DNA of 64,000 nt from CALIKS01 sp964440295 (GTDB lineage Archaea; Thermoproteota; Nitrososphaeria_A; Caldarchaeales; Calditenuaceae), in NCBI GenBank assembly GCA_964440295.1, contig CAYTRT010000001.1, positions 17,254 through 81,253 of the forward strand. Direction: 5' to 3'. The notes below the pieces were generated by a model. That model saw only the letters and a list, made by a program, of their open reading frames with translations. It searched no databases and was not told the DNA's origin. A program made the position numbers and the translations under genes. How positions within the stretch are numbered: position 1 is the stretch's first letter; every line of letters begins with the position of its first letter. This document shows, piece after piece, positions 50,919 through 59,836 of this stretch.

Positions 50919-51619
50919 TTCTCAATCATCCAAGAAAGTTTCTCCAGTTCGTTCTTCATTTCTATGAATGAGAGTTGGCCTGATGCAACGGCCGAGTTCC
51001 CGGCATGAGCATACGTGAAGGGAGCACCCATTAAAACACTTAGAATTCGAGTGAGGGTCCATTCTTCTCCCATACAAAACGCTATAAGTCTCCCCTCAGC
51101 CCAGCTATGTCTATAAAGTGATAATAAATTAGTCGCCTCGAACAAGTTTTGGGGAATAGTAACTATCTTGAACAAGTCTCCCACGAGTTTCATTTCCTCT
51201 AAAACTTTCTCTAATACATCTATTCTTGGAGATCCTTGTAGGAAGTGTTTTGAGATTAGTATTTTTGCGCCGGAGCTCCTCAACTCATCAGTAATCATTT
51301 TTTCCGAAACATACGTATCATACTCAATATCAACATACGTCGCAGTAGAGGCACTTTCCAAAAGAATTTTTCGTCGCTCATTTTCGCTGCCCGAGAATAC
51401 GCCCCCATCGGTCCTGTTCCTGACTGTTGATATTATTATAAAATCATGTTTGGACGCAGCGTTTAGCACTGCTGAATAATTCTTATCCCTGAGAAAATCC
51501 AGTCTTAGCTCTATTAACTTGGCTCCCGCATCCCTCAAGACCGGTAAGTAGTTAATGATCTCCTCGCTCGTCTCACCTGCAAGGGATACGCAAATTTTTT
51601 CTTCCGGCCTAAATTTCAT
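50906..51619 (-). CDS. aroD: 3-dehydroquinate dehydratase, type I
   Basis: 237 residues. Schiff-base-forming class: ELRLDFLRD at the first strand, ISTVRNRTDGGVFSG, the catalytic histidine in ISKHF and lysine in FKIVTIPQN. C-terminal FTYAHAGNSAVASGQLS closes the site. Overlaps DHQ synthase II by 11 bases. Confidence 0.96.
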   Translation of the reverse strand: MKFRPEEKICVSLAGETSEEIINYLPVLRDAGAKLIELRLDFLRDKNYSAVLNAASKHDFIIISTVRNRTDGGVFSGSENERRKILLESASTATYVDIEYDTYVSEKMITDELRSSGAKILISKHFLQGSPRIDVLEKVLEEMKLVGDLFKIVTIPQNLFEATNLLSLYRHSWAEGRLIAFCMGEEWTLTRILSVLMGAPFTYAHAGNSAVASGQLSFIEMKNELEKLSWMIEKWLS

Positions 51620-52613
51620 TTATGCTTTCCTCTACGTTCATCCCCATATGTCTGCCAGACCTTCCAGATAAGTGGACCAAAACCTCTTCGCCTGGGCTTA
51701 TCCTCGTAACCTCTATTGGCTCTCCATTCCGGCTAACTAGTCGTATTGTCTCGGCATTTTGAAGTATTACAGAGCCGTCAGTAGTATCAAACTCTGCGGA
51801 GATCATTATCAATGGTCTTCTCTCAATCTTTACTCTGCCGATCGTTGCGATTCTAGATGAGCCGTCCTTCGCGACTATTAGTACTCTCTTCCCGGCCTTT
51901 AGCTCAGATAGATAGTAAGTATTTCCCAGCGGCCCCAACGTGTAGAGATGTACTGCTCCTGCGTTTATTCTGAATGGGCGGGGCTCAGTAAAACTTGAGC
52001 CAATGACTTCGCTATGCACCAAAAATAGCATCCTAGACATGCTGCCCGCAAGTAGTCCCTCACCGACTCTCAGCATTGACGTCGTATCTATGCAGGCCCT
52101 TTCTCCAATACCTACATTTACGACGTCTTTAACTCTCGCTGCAACTAAGTCCACGTGCCTGACATAGTTTAGATAGTCCCTGAGGAGCGAGACTTCTTCC
52201 ATGTTAGACGCCCTATAAACAACGCCGTCAACTCCCTTCTCTAGTACTCCGAAAAATGTCTCAACGTCTTCGATCCTGTCCACTCTGACAAAAATTTTAG
52301 TATCCAGTCCTTGTAGCTTCGCCAAGATATTCTCTAGGGGAATGATTCTTAGGTCGGATGTCTCAATTAGAATTGCTGGCGCTCCTGTCTTAGCAGTCCT
52401 GTAAATCAACTCTATATCAGAAGGCGACTTAAGTGAAATCACTGTTATGCCTGACTCTTCGCTGTATATTTTGATCTTGCCTTCAAGTTCTGGCGGAATA
52501 ACGTTGCTTGGGCCAAAGAGAGCGGTTGCCCCTCTTGAGGCGGCTTCTACTGCCTCTTTCGGCGTCTTTACCTCTATTATAATCTCCTTTGCCTCACTTC
52601 GGTCTTGTTTCAA
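51609..52613 (-). CDS. aroB': 3-dehydroquinate synthase II (archaeal AroB')
   Basis: 334 residues. It converts ADTH oxidatively to 3-dehydroquinate with NAD, the second of the two steps that replace DAHP synthase and AroB in many archaea. Typical stretches: GVDGVVYRASNMEEV, ARVKDVVNVGIGERACIDTT, LRVGEGLLAGSMSRMLFLVH, RPFRINAGAVHLYTLGP and the C-terminal LSGRSGRHMG. Overlaps ADTH synthase by 20 and aroD by 11 bases. Confidence 0.96.
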   Translation of the reverse strand: MKQDRSEAKEIIIEVKTPKEAVEAASRGATALFGPSNVIPPELEGKIKIYSEESGITVISLKSPSDIELIYRTAKTGAPAILIETSDLRIIPLENILAKLQGLDTKIFVRVDRIEDVETFFGVLEKGVDGVVYRASNMEEVSLLRDYLNYVRHVDLVAARVKDVVNVGIGERACIDTTSMLRVGEGLLAGSMSRMLFLVHSEVIGSSFTEPRPFRINAGAVHLYTLGPLGNTYYLSELKAGKRVLIVAKDGSSRIATIGRVKIERRPLIMISAEFDTTDGSVILQNAETIRLVSRNGEPIEVTRISPGEEVLVHLSGRSGRHMGMNVEESINEI

Positions 52614-53391
52614 CTATGCTTAGCGCCTCCTCGACACTCATATCTTCTATGACTATGGCTCTTAGAGCTCTTACCATTATGTCTGGATGTTCATGCATGA
52701 AGACGTTTCTCCCGATGGTTACTCCCATAGCTCCTGCATTCATCGCGGCCCTCGCCATTGTTAGTACAGCCTCATCGTTGTCCATCTTTGGGCCCCCAGC
52801 CATGACTACTGGAGCTGGACAAGCATCAACCACTTTTCTGAAAGTGTTCTCATCCCCGGTGAATGGCACCTTGACGATGTCCGCACCCAGCTCAGCGCCT
52901 ACTCTAGCTACGTGAGCCAGTATGTTCGGGTCATTAGGATCCTTTATTCCCTCGCCCCTAGGATACATCATTGCTATCATAGGTAGACCGAGGGCGTCGC
53001 ACTCGTCTGCGAGGAGTCCTAGCTTCCTCAGCATGTAAGGCTCCATTTTACTTCCGATGTTTATGTGGACTGATAATCCATCTGCTCCCAGCCTAATTGC
53101 TGACAATGCCGACCCAACCCTAACTTTCCAGTTCGGGTCTGGACCTACCGTCGTACTTGCGGAATAATGCACGATAAAGCCAATCTTTGGCACTCTCTTC
53201 ATATGTTTGATTATTCCCTTCTGCACGAGGAAAGCTGTCGCTCCTCCTCTTTCTATTTTTTCGATAGTGTCGTAAATCTTGTCTAAGCCCTTCATTGGAC
53301 CTGCGGTTATGCCGTGATCCATCGGTATGCATAGCATCTTTCCCTTCTCCGTTATTCTGCCTAGCCGAACTTGCTTACCCGCCACCATCAA
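52594..53391 (-). CDS. aroA': ADTH synthase (2-amino-3,7-dideoxy-D-threo-hept-6-ulosonate synthase)
   Basis: 265 residues, archaeal class I aldolase family. It condenses L-aspartate semialdehyde with a 6-deoxy-5-ketofructose phosphate. Active-site residues: aspartate in IPMDHGITAGP, tyrosine in IAMMYPRG and Schiff-base lysine in ADIVKVPFTGD; GGPKMDNDEAV and GRNVFMHEHP bind phosphate. The sequence could be confused with FbaB-type aldolase, but the adjacent asd (supplying its substrate) and DHQ synthase II make the aromatic role clear. Overlaps asd by four bases. Confidence 0.94.
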   Translation of the reverse strand: MMVAGKQVRLGRITEKGKMLCIPMDHGITAGPMKGLDKIYDTIEKIERGGATAFLVQKGIIKHMKRVPKIGFIVHYSASTTVGPDPNWKVRVGSALSAIRLGADGLSVHINIGSKMEPYMLRKLGLLADECDALGLPMIAMMYPRGEGIKDPNDPNILAHVARVGAELGADIVKVPFTGDENTFRKVVDACPAPVVMAGGPKMDNDEAVLTMARAAMNAGAMGVTIGRNVFMHEHPDIMVRALRAIVIEDMSVEEALSIVETRPK

Positions 53392-54452
53392 GAACTCAGC
53401 CTCCTAGTAGCAATTAAGAGTTCTGCTGTTAGTATCGCGGTTCCAGCCGCACCCCTGATCAAATTATGGCTTAGTGAGACGAAGGAGTAGTGCCGCGGCC
53501 TGTTTGCCCTTCTAAGCCTACCGACTGTTACGATCATTCCCTTAACGTCTCCGAAGTCAGCGTCAAGCCTCGGCTGAGGCCTATCTGGCTCTTCAAAGAC
53601 GTGAATGGGTCTTTTAGGAGCTGAGGGAAGCTTGAGCATCTGAGGTAGCCCCGTAAACGTGTTTAGTGTTTCTTTCACATCATCTATATCGGCGTCTTCT
53701 GATAGCTCGACTTGAATGACCTCGAGGTGACCATATATCGTAGGCGTGCGTGTGCATGTTGCGTCGATAATAATTTCGGCAGGCTCGATTGATCCGTCCT
53801 TAAGTCTTCCCAAAATTTTTCTAGGCTCTTCAACTACTTTGCTCTCTTCGCCGTCTATGTATGGAATGATGTTTCCAAGGATTGCCATCGAGGGCACGCC
53901 GCTGTATCCGGCCCCGGAGACGGCCTGCATTGAGACCAAGTTTGCGTATCTTAGGCCGTATTTGTCCATTAAAGCTTTTAGAGGCATCACGAAGCCTACC
54001 GTCGTGCAGTTAGGGGTCGTGACGATGAAGCCGTCCCAGTTCCTGTTCTTCTTCTGTAGATCGATGAGTTCTAGGTGTTCTGGATTGATCTCCGGCACTA
54101 TGAGAGGGACGTCTGGCCACGTTCTATGTGCAGATGCGTCGCTGATTACTGGAAATCCAGCCTTTGCGAATCTTGGCTCAACTTCTCTTGCGGCGCTCGA
54201 GGGTAGACAACTAAAAACAATGTCTGCATCTATCTTCGACGGATCTGAGGGCAGGACCTCTAGGTCTTTACACTCTTCAGGTATATTTCCTCTTCCCATG
54301 TATGCCTCTGCGAGTGTCTTACCAACGTTGGATCTGCCGGTGACGGCAGCAACTTTAAACCATGGATTCTTCGCAAGCAAATCGACGTAGAGCTGTCCGA
54401 CCATTCCTGTACCGCCTAGAACTGCTGCTTTCATCCTACGCATAGCATACAC
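53388..54452 (-). CDS. asd: Aspartate-semialdehyde dehydrogenase
   Basis: 354 residues in the longest reading, archaeal/yeast-type. NADP loop AAVLGGTGMVGQ, catalytic cysteine TTPNCTTVGFV, GAGYSGVPSMAI, and CTRTPTIYGHLEVIQVEL with the active histidine. Product feeds threonine/lysine and, via ADTH synthase next door, aromatic synthesis. The start could be GTG 54452, ATG 54443 or ATG 54434; GAGGTG lies before the first. First gene of an eight-gene overlapping chain. A TATA-like GAAATATTTT sits at about 54470. Confidence 0.95.
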   Translation of the reverse strand: MYAMRRMKAAVLGGTGMVGQLYVDLLAKNPWFKVAAVTGRSNVGKTLAEAYMGRGNIPEECKDLEVLPSDPSKIDADIVFSCLPSSAAREVEPRFAKAGFPVISDASAHRTWPDVPLIVPEINPEHLELIDLQKKNRNWDGFIVTTPNCTTVGFVMPLKALMDKYGLRYANLVSMQAVSGAGYSGVPSMAILGNIIPYIDGEESKVVEEPRKILGRLKDGSIEPAEIIIDATCTRTPTIYGHLEVIQVELSEDADIDDVKETLNTFTGLPQMLKLPSAPKRPIHVFEEPDRPQPRLDADFGDVKGMIVTVGRLRRANRPRHYSFVSLSHNLIRGAAGTAILTAELLIATRRLSS

Positions 54453-54496
54453 CTCACTCCAAAATTCAAAATATTTCTAGACATCACAAAACACCT

Positions 54497-54612
54497 CAAG
54501 AGCAGGGGGAAGGGAGGGGGAAATCTAATTAGTCCAGGCATAGAAATAGGCGTAGGTCGCGAAACCAATCAAGGTTAGGTTTACGCTCCCCACGCCTATC
54601 CCCCTGCTCTTG
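54497..54612. ncRNA. 116-base element with three nested helices; possible structured RNA
   Basis: Outer arms CAAGAGCAGGGGGA (54497-54510) and TCCCCCTGCTCTTG (54599-54612) are perfectly complementary over 14 bases. Inside, ATAGGCGT (54546-54553) pairs with ACGCCTAT (54592-54599). Inside that, GCGAAACC (54559-54566) pairs with GGTTT-A-CGC (54578-54586) with one bulged A. It lies between the probable promoters of asd and aroK. Its topology (long closing stem, longer arm, short side region) superficially recalls 5S rRNA but lacks its loop sequences. The strand is unknown and it may be DNA-level only. No family recognised. Confidence 0.5.
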
Positions 54613-54663
54613 CGTTTAGCGTAGAGAAGGTCTAATTTAAAGGTTACTCTCGATCAATTAGTC

Positions 54664-55566
54664 GTGGGAATGATGGAGGAGAGAGGCTGGGCTAGGGCAT
54701 ACGGCGCCGTCACGATAATTAACGCTATCTCGATATGGAGGGGCGCAGCGATCGGTGTGGACTTCGAGACCGAGGCTGAGGTCGAACTGACCGATGACGG
54801 TGAGACACGCTTAGTCAACAAGGAGGAGGTAGGTGACGACTCCTTAGCCAAAGCAATAGTGGAAGTGGTATCAGAGAGGTTTAATTTGGGGCCGCTTGGT
54901 TGTAGGATAAGGACGAGGTCTAATATCCCCATAGCAGTCGGGCTGAAGAGCTCAAGCTCGGCCGCAGTCGCAATTACACTGGCAGTTTTAGACGCACTCA
55001 ACATGAGCGTCGAGACTGACGAGTTTCTAAAAATGGTTGCCGAGGCTTCACGTAGATCGGGGACTTCGATCACGGGTGCAATTGATGATGCTTCAAGCTG
55101 TGCGTTGGGTGGGATAGTAGTCACTGATAATCGGAGAGACATTGTTATAAGACATGTGAGGGCGCCGTCTGACCTAAGGGCCGTGATATTGGTGCCGGCT
55201 AAGAGACAATTCACTAAAGAGTTTAGAAGCGAATCCTTAGGCCCAGTCAGGGATCTTGTCGAAGAAGCGTATAGATTAGCAATTGAGGGAAATTATTTTA
55301 AGGCCATGACGCTCAATGGGCTGCTACACGCATCTGCCCTCTCATTACCAACAGCAATAATCATAGATGCATTAAGGGCGGGGGCACTGTCATGCGGTGT
55401 GTCTGGTACTGGTCCGGCGTTTGCCGCAATAACGACCGATGATAGGCTTGGAGAGGTGAGGGCAGCGATGAGCCAATACGAGGGAAAAGTAATCGTCAGA
55501 TCGATAAACAATAAGCCCGCAGAGGGAACTAAAGTTAAATTACGTAGCATAACCAACACATCATAA
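54664..55566 (+). CDS. aroK: Shikimate kinase, archaeal GHMP type
   Basis: 300 residues. Phosphorylates shikimate with ATP; unrelated to the bacterial P-loop AroK. ATP loop PIAVGLKSSSSAAVAITLAV (about 98-117), GAIDDASSCALGG and the C-terminal CGVSGTGPAFAAI typical of GHMP kinases. Start GTG 54664 or ATG 54670; a TATA-like TAATTTAAAG at about 54632 suits either as leaderless. It completes the pathway encoded by the divergent aro operon. Confidence 0.96.
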   Translation: MGMMEERGWARAYGAVTIINAISIWRGAAIGVDFETEAEVELTDDGETRLVNKEEVGDDSLAKAIVEVVSERFNLGPLGCRIRTRSNIPIAVGLKSSSSAAVAITLAVLDALNMSVETDEFLKMVAEASRRSGTSITGAIDDASSCALGGIVVTDNRRDIVIRHVRAPSDLRAVILVPAKRQFTKEFRSESLGPVRDLVEEAYRLAIEGNYFKAMTLNGLLHASALSLPTAIIIDALRAGALSCGVSGTGPAFAAITTDDRLGEVRAAMSQYEGKVIVRSINNKPAEGTKVKLRSITNTS

Positions 55567-55585
55567 ATAAACGGTGAATATTTGA

Positions 55586-55948
55586 GTGATGTCCTTCAGA
55601 TATAAGCAGGTGATCGTCGTTAGGTCCGACCTAAAGATGAGTAGGGGCAAGTTAGCAGTACAGGTCGCTCATGCATCTATATCATCATTTCTTGATGCTT
55701 ACAATAAGAGAAGGGATTGGGCCGAAAACTGGCTAGCTGAAAGTCAGAAAAAAGTTGTGGTCAAAGTAGAAAATGTGGATGAACTTCTGTCTCTAAGAGA
55801 ACGTGCTGAAAAACTTGGACTGCCCTGCGCATTGATATCAGACGCTGGATTGACTGAGCTTGAGCCTGGAACGATAACTACGCTCGGCATAGGGCCTGCG
55901 CCAAGCGAGATGGTTGACTTGGTAACGGGCTCCCTAAAGTTATTGTAA
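55586..55948 (+). CDS. pth2: Peptidyl-tRNA hydrolase, archaeal/eukaryotic type (Pth2)
   Basis: 120 residues. Releases tRNA from stalled peptidyl-tRNA. YKQVIVVRSDLKMSRGKLAV, QVAHAS, CALISDAGLTELEPGTITTL and GIGPAP are family signatures. ATG 55589 follows a GTG at 55586. It follows aroK by 19 bases. Confidence 0.97.
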   Translation: MMSFRYKQVIVVRSDLKMSRGKLAVQVAHASISSFLDAYNKRRDWAENWLAESQKKVVVKVENVDELLSLRERAEKLGLPCALISDAGLTELEPGTITTLGIGPAPSEMVDLVTGSLKLL

Positions 55949-55995
55949 CCAACTATGCCATAGATAGATGGCTATCCAAATAAAGCCTTTTTGGA

Positions 55996-57006
55996 CTACG
56001 TGATGACCTCGTTTAGTCTGCTAGTCTCTTCTGCGATTTTTATTTCCCTAGCTATGCGTCTGCCAACACTCATTTCTTTTCCCCAATAAAGCTTGAGGTA
56101 GGGACTACCTAGAAGGTAGATATTAGTGCCTGCCACGATTCTACCAGAGAATTCGAAGACTATAGGTTCTAAATCCTCGTTCACGACGCATTCTAGGCAG
56201 AACGGACCGATTATTCCAGGAGGAATAAGTCGCTTGGTCGCTTCAACGAATCTTTCTCCATACTCAATGAATATCTCTAACAGCTTTTCACGCGGATAAA
56301 CAGGTATATTGCCACACACTGTAAAAGATGGTGATATTTCCTCAGCAAACGATGGGGGCAGTCTTTTCAAACCATCTACATTTGTCTCGTAGCGAATATC
56401 GAATCCAGTTATTTCAAGTCTATTAAAGATTGGGCTCTGGAAGTAGTGGGCATACATCGTCGCGCCCACAATATATTCTTGGATACAGACGTCCTCGAGT
56501 GACTTGATTTTCCCATCAGCTGTTAGCCTTGACAATCTACTCTCTATTTCTTCTGGGCTCTTGGAGATGAAGAATCCCTTACCACCCTTGGCTCCCGGAA
56601 GCTTTACAATAACTGTCGAGTCTACGCCTTGTGGTTCTTTAAAGATTTTTGGGATAGGTATGTCTGCCTCTTTGAGAAGCCTTAACTTTAAACTCCAGTC
56701 TGACTCCCACTTTATCAGTTCTTTTAGTCCGAAGTACGGGATTCCCGATCTCTTAATTGCCTCATATCCGACGTATTCGACGATGCTTCCACTAGGGACT
56801 AATATGTTTCCCTCCTCTTTGAGCAGGTTGAGGCAGTCTTCGCCCCTGTACTCGACCGCATTACTTATCAGGCCTGGAAATCTCTTATACAGTTTTAATG
56901 CTTCAGGTGGTCCAAAAAGAGTGATTGGTAGTCCCTCTTCCCGAGCACCGATTAAGATCTGGATAGCTGAGTGACTCGCATAGACGGCTAGGCCGACCCT
57001 GTTCAA
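55996..57006 (-). CDS. purP: PurP, 5-formaminoimidazole-4-carboxamide ribonucleotide synthetase
   Basis: 336 residues, ATP-grasp. Uses formate and ATP to formylate AICAR in archaeal purine synthesis in place of PurH transformylase. Seen: VGLAVYASHSAIQILIGARE (SHSAL-type), ILVPSGSIVEYVGYE, WESDWSLKLRLLKEADIPIP, VIVKLPGAKGGKGFFIS, and the metal site FEFSGRIVAGTN. It stands alone, divergent from guaB by 73 bases, in a region otherwise rich in purine genes. Confidence 0.93.
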   Translation of the reverse strand: MNRVGLAVYASHSAIQILIGAREEGLPITLFGPPEALKLYKRFPGLISNAVEYRGEDCLNLLKEEGNILVPSGSIVEYVGYEAIKRSGIPYFGLKELIKWESDWSLKLRLLKEADIPIPKIFKEPQGVDSTVIVKLPGAKGGKGFFISKSPEEIESRLSRLTADGKIKSLEDVCIQEYIVGATMYAHYFQSPIFNRLEITGFDIRYETNVDGLKRLPPSFAEEISPSFTVCGNIPVYPREKLLEIFIEYGERFVEATKRLIPPGIIGPFCLECVVNEDLEPIVFEFSGRIVAGTNIYLLGSPYLKLYWGKEMSVGRRIAREIKIAEETSRLNEVIT

Positions 57007-57079
57007 TGTTTCATCTTACAAAAATCAATCAGAGCGACTATTAAAACAATGTCCCGACCCGTTAGTAAAGATATAAAAC

Positions 57080-58564
57080 ATGGAGAAAATTCTAATCTAT
57101 AAAGGGAATGGAGTGGCTAGATTTCTAGAAAGCTTAGGTATAACCTTTGACGACGTTCTCCTGATTCCAAGATACTCCGAGATAGTGTCTAGAAGAGAAA
57201 CAAGCGTAGAGACCATGCTTACTAGGAAGATCAAGTTAAATATACCCTTGGTATCCGCGGCTATGGACACCGTTACTGAGAGCAACATGGCAATAGCCAT
57301 GGCTAGAGAGGGTGGAATAGGAGTAATCCACAGATTCATGTCAATCGAACAACAAGTAGCAGAGGTCCAAAGGGTTAAGAGGGCCGAAAGCATCATGATA
57401 GAAGATCCATACACAATTTTGCAGGGCACGAAGGTGGGCCTCGCTAGGATAGAGATGAAGAGGCTGGGCGTTTCAGGACTCCTCGTAGTCGACAAGGATC
57501 GACGCCTAAAGGGAATCGTTACTAGTAGGGACATTGCCTTCGAGCCCGATGACGTCTTGGTCGATGAAGTGATGACGCCTAGGACGCGATTAGTTACCGC
57601 TAGGCCAGGAGTCACAATAGATGAAGCGGTAAGTCTCATCAGGAGCTACAAGGTCGAAAAGATTCCTGTAGTTGACAAGGACGACAAGGTTGTTGGGTTA
57701 ATAACTGCAAAAGACATAAAGTCACGCGGTCTGTATCCATACTCCTCAAGAGACTCGAAGGGCCGAATGATGGTCGCTGCAGCAATAGGTGTCAGAGGAG
57801 ACTACATCGAGAGAGCCAAAGCCCTTCAAGAAGCAGAGACTGACGTAATCGTTGTTGACGTCGCCCATGGACATACAAGAAGCATGATAAAGTGTTTAAA
57901 AGAGCTTAGAAGAGAGCTGGGAGATGGGATCCAAATAATTGCGGGTAACGTGGCTACTCCTGAGGGGTTCCAAGACCTTGCCTCTGAGGCTGATTGTGTC
58001 AAGGTGGGGATAGGCCCGGGAGCAGTCTGCACAACTAGAATAGTCGCAGGAGTAGGCGTGCCTCAGCTATCGGCAATAATGTCTTGCAGCGAAGTGTCTG
58101 AAACGTTGGGTGTGCCATTGATGGCTGACGGCGGCATAAGGAGCTCGGCTGACCTAGTAAAGGCACTAGCGGCGGGAGCCTCCACCACAATGATAGGCAT
58201 GCTCTTCGCTGGGACAGACGAAAGCCCAGGAGCAATAGTAACTCGTAACGGGAGAAAATACAAAATCTACAGGGGGATGGCTTCATTCTACGCTATGCTT
58301 AGCAGAGAATTAAAGGAAAAAGGAGAGGTACAGTTCGATGATGCTTCTGAGTTCTCATACATCGCTGAGGGTATCGAGGCCTACGTGGACTATAAGGGTT
58401 CAGTATACGACGTCATTAAGCAACTTATAAGCGGGCTAAGATCAGGCATGAGCTACCTCGGAGCCAGAAATCTAGAAGAGCTTAGAAAGAACGCGATATT
58501 CATAAGAATAACAGAAGCTGGAGTAAGAGAAGGTTATCCACACGATGTTGATAGAGTCGCTTAA
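57080..58564 (+). CDS. guaB: IMP dehydrogenase
   Basis: 494 residues. Oxidises IMP to XMP on the GMP branch. ITFDDVLLIPRYSE at the N-terminus, VSAAMDTVTESNMAIAMARE, two CBS domains (about 95-215; VDEVMTPRTRLVTARPGVTI is part of one), the catalytic cysteine in GPGAVCTTRIVAGVG and GGIRSSADLVKALAAGA. The ATG at 57080 gives a short extension before the family start; a TATA box AGATATAAAAC at about 57067 is very close, so a start at GTG 57113 (MARFLESLG) is also possible. Three bases before purA. Confidence 0.97.
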   Translation: MEKILIYKGNGVARFLESLGITFDDVLLIPRYSEIVSRRETSVETMLTRKIKLNIPLVSAAMDTVTESNMAIAMAREGGIGVIHRFMSIEQQVAEVQRVKRAESIMIEDPYTILQGTKVGLARIEMKRLGVSGLLVVDKDRRLKGIVTSRDIAFEPDDVLVDEVMTPRTRLVTARPGVTIDEAVSLIRSYKVEKIPVVDKDDKVVGLITAKDIKSRGLYPYSSRDSKGRMMVAAAIGVRGDYIERAKALQEAETDVIVVDVAHGHTRSMIKCLKELRRELGDGIQIIAGNVATPEGFQDLASEADCVKVGIGPGAVCTTRIVAGVGVPQLSAIMSCSEVSETLGVPLMADGGIRSSADLVKALAAGASTTMIGMLFAGTDESPGAIVTRNGRKYKIYRGMASFYAMLSRELKEKGEVQFDDASEFSYIAEGIEAYVDYKGSVYDVIKQLISGLRSGMSYLGARNLEELRKNAIFIRITEAGVREGYPHDVDRVA

Positions 58565-58567
58565 GAA

Positions 58568-59836
58568 ATGGGAGGAACAGTACTTGTAGGTCTTCAGTGG
58601 GGGGACGAGGGTAAAGGAAAGATATCAGCATACCTATGTCGCAAGGCTGGTCTCGCTGTAAGGTTTAACGGTGGCGCAAACGCGGGACATACAGTCACTA
58701 TAGGCGACACTGAGCTGAGATTACACTTGCTGCCAGCAGGCGTAGTCTCCTGCAGAAGAGCAGCCATAGGTCCTGGAGTATACGTGGACCTCGCTACTCT
58801 CATCGAGGAGATAAATAGTGTTCAGGAAGTAGTCGGCGAGTTTGAGTTAATAGTAAGTCCAAGAGCCCACGTAGTTCTAAGTCTGCATAAGGAGCTTGAC
58901 GGCTACTTGGAGGAGATCAGGGGAGGAGGCAGAATAGGCACTACTCGAAGAGGAATAGGTCCAGCCGCCATGTACAGATACGCGCGAATGGGTCTGAGAA
59001 TAGCTGATATAATGGAGGACGATAATGTCGCAGAGATTCTAAAAACGCTCCCAAAATTATTTGAGTTAAAATGTAAAGAAATGAATCTACATGAAGAGGA
59101 AGCACAGCTGAGGTTAGCAGTGGATAAGATTAGAAGATATCTTGGCAGCGTTTCTCGAGCGATTAAGAATGAATTATCGAGGGGAGGAACAGTAATCTTC
59201 GAGGGAGCCCAAGGTACGATGCTAGACCTTGACCACGGGACCTACCCATACGTAACCTCTAGCACGACTTTGGCGTCAGCAGCAGCGCATGGCGCCGGAA
59301 TAAGTCTAAAAGAAATAACCAGTGTAGTCGGCGTTGCTAAGGCCTATACTACGCGTGTAGGTGAGGGGCCGTTGCCCACAGAGATTTCAGGCGCATTGGC
59401 AGAAGAAATAAGGACTAGGGGAAAGGAGTACGGCGCCACTACTGGTCGTCCTAGAAGAATAGGCTGGCTAGACATATTCCAACTAAAGTATGCCGCAGAT
59501 CTTAACGGAGTTGACGGACTAATCATCACGCGCCTCGACACAATATCTGGGCTCAACACTCTAAAGGTATGCATCGGATATGAAATTAACGGAGTAAAGA
59601 TCGATGAGTTTCCCGAGACAGTCGCCAAGCTAGGTAGAGTAAAACCAATTTACAAAGAGCTCGCAGGATGGAAGACTCTCACCCGTGAAGAAATCGATAG
59701 AATAGTAAGCGAGGGATACGAAGCGTTACCAAGAGAGGCCAAGAGTTACGTGGAGCTCATCGAGGAAGCGTTAGACACGCCTGTAAAGTTGATAAGTATT
59801 GGGCCACGAATAGAAGACGTGATCGAGAATGATTGA
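58568..59836 (+). CDS. purA: Adenylosuccinate synthetase
   Basis: 422 residues. Joins IMP and aspartate with GTP. GLQWGDEGKGK P-loop at residues 8-18, RFNGGANAGHTV, GTTRRGIGPA, FEGAQGTMLDLDHGTYPYVT and VAKAYTTRVGEGPLPTE are all present. Between guaB and purB in one transcript; overlaps purB by eight bases, so the next enzyme (which releases fumarate from its product) is coupled. Confidence 0.98.
   Translation: MGGTVLVGLQWGDEGKGKISAYLCRKAGLAVRFNGGANAGHTVTIGDTELRLHLLPAGVVSCRRAAIGPGVYVDLATLIEEINSVQEVVGEFELIVSPRAHVVLSLHKELDGYLEEIRGGGRIGTTRRGIGPAAMYRYARMGLRIADIMEDDNVAEILKTLPKLFELKCKEMNLHEEEAQLRLAVDKIRRYLGSVSRAIKNELSRGGTVIFEGAQGTMLDLDHGTYPYVTSSTTLASAAAHGAGISLKEITSVVGVAKAYTTRVGEGPLPTEISGALAEEIRTRGKEYGATTGRPRRIGWLDIFQLKYAADLNGVDGLIITRLDTISGLNTLKVCIGYEINGVKIDEFPETVAKLGRVKPIYKELAGWKTLTREEIDRIVSEGYEALPREAKSYVELIEEALDTPVKLISIGPRIEDVIEND

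Noticed and set aside
52594..53391. Fructose-bisphosphate aldolase class I
   Set aside because: Same superfamily, but adjacent asd and DHQ synthase II and the sequence pattern favour ADTH synthase.
53746..54390. 214-codon frame antisense to asd
   Set aside because: Shadow of a strongly conserved gene; no promoter or motif of its own.
54497..54612. 5S rRNA gene
   Set aside because: Length and stem layout look similar on the minus strand, but the conserved loop C (CCGAAC-like) and other 5S signatures are absent.
54654..55214. Long 186-codon frame antisense to shikimate kinase
   Set aside because: Low-complexity, serine- and isoleucine-rich translation with no domain; aroK on the other strand has all GHMP motifs.
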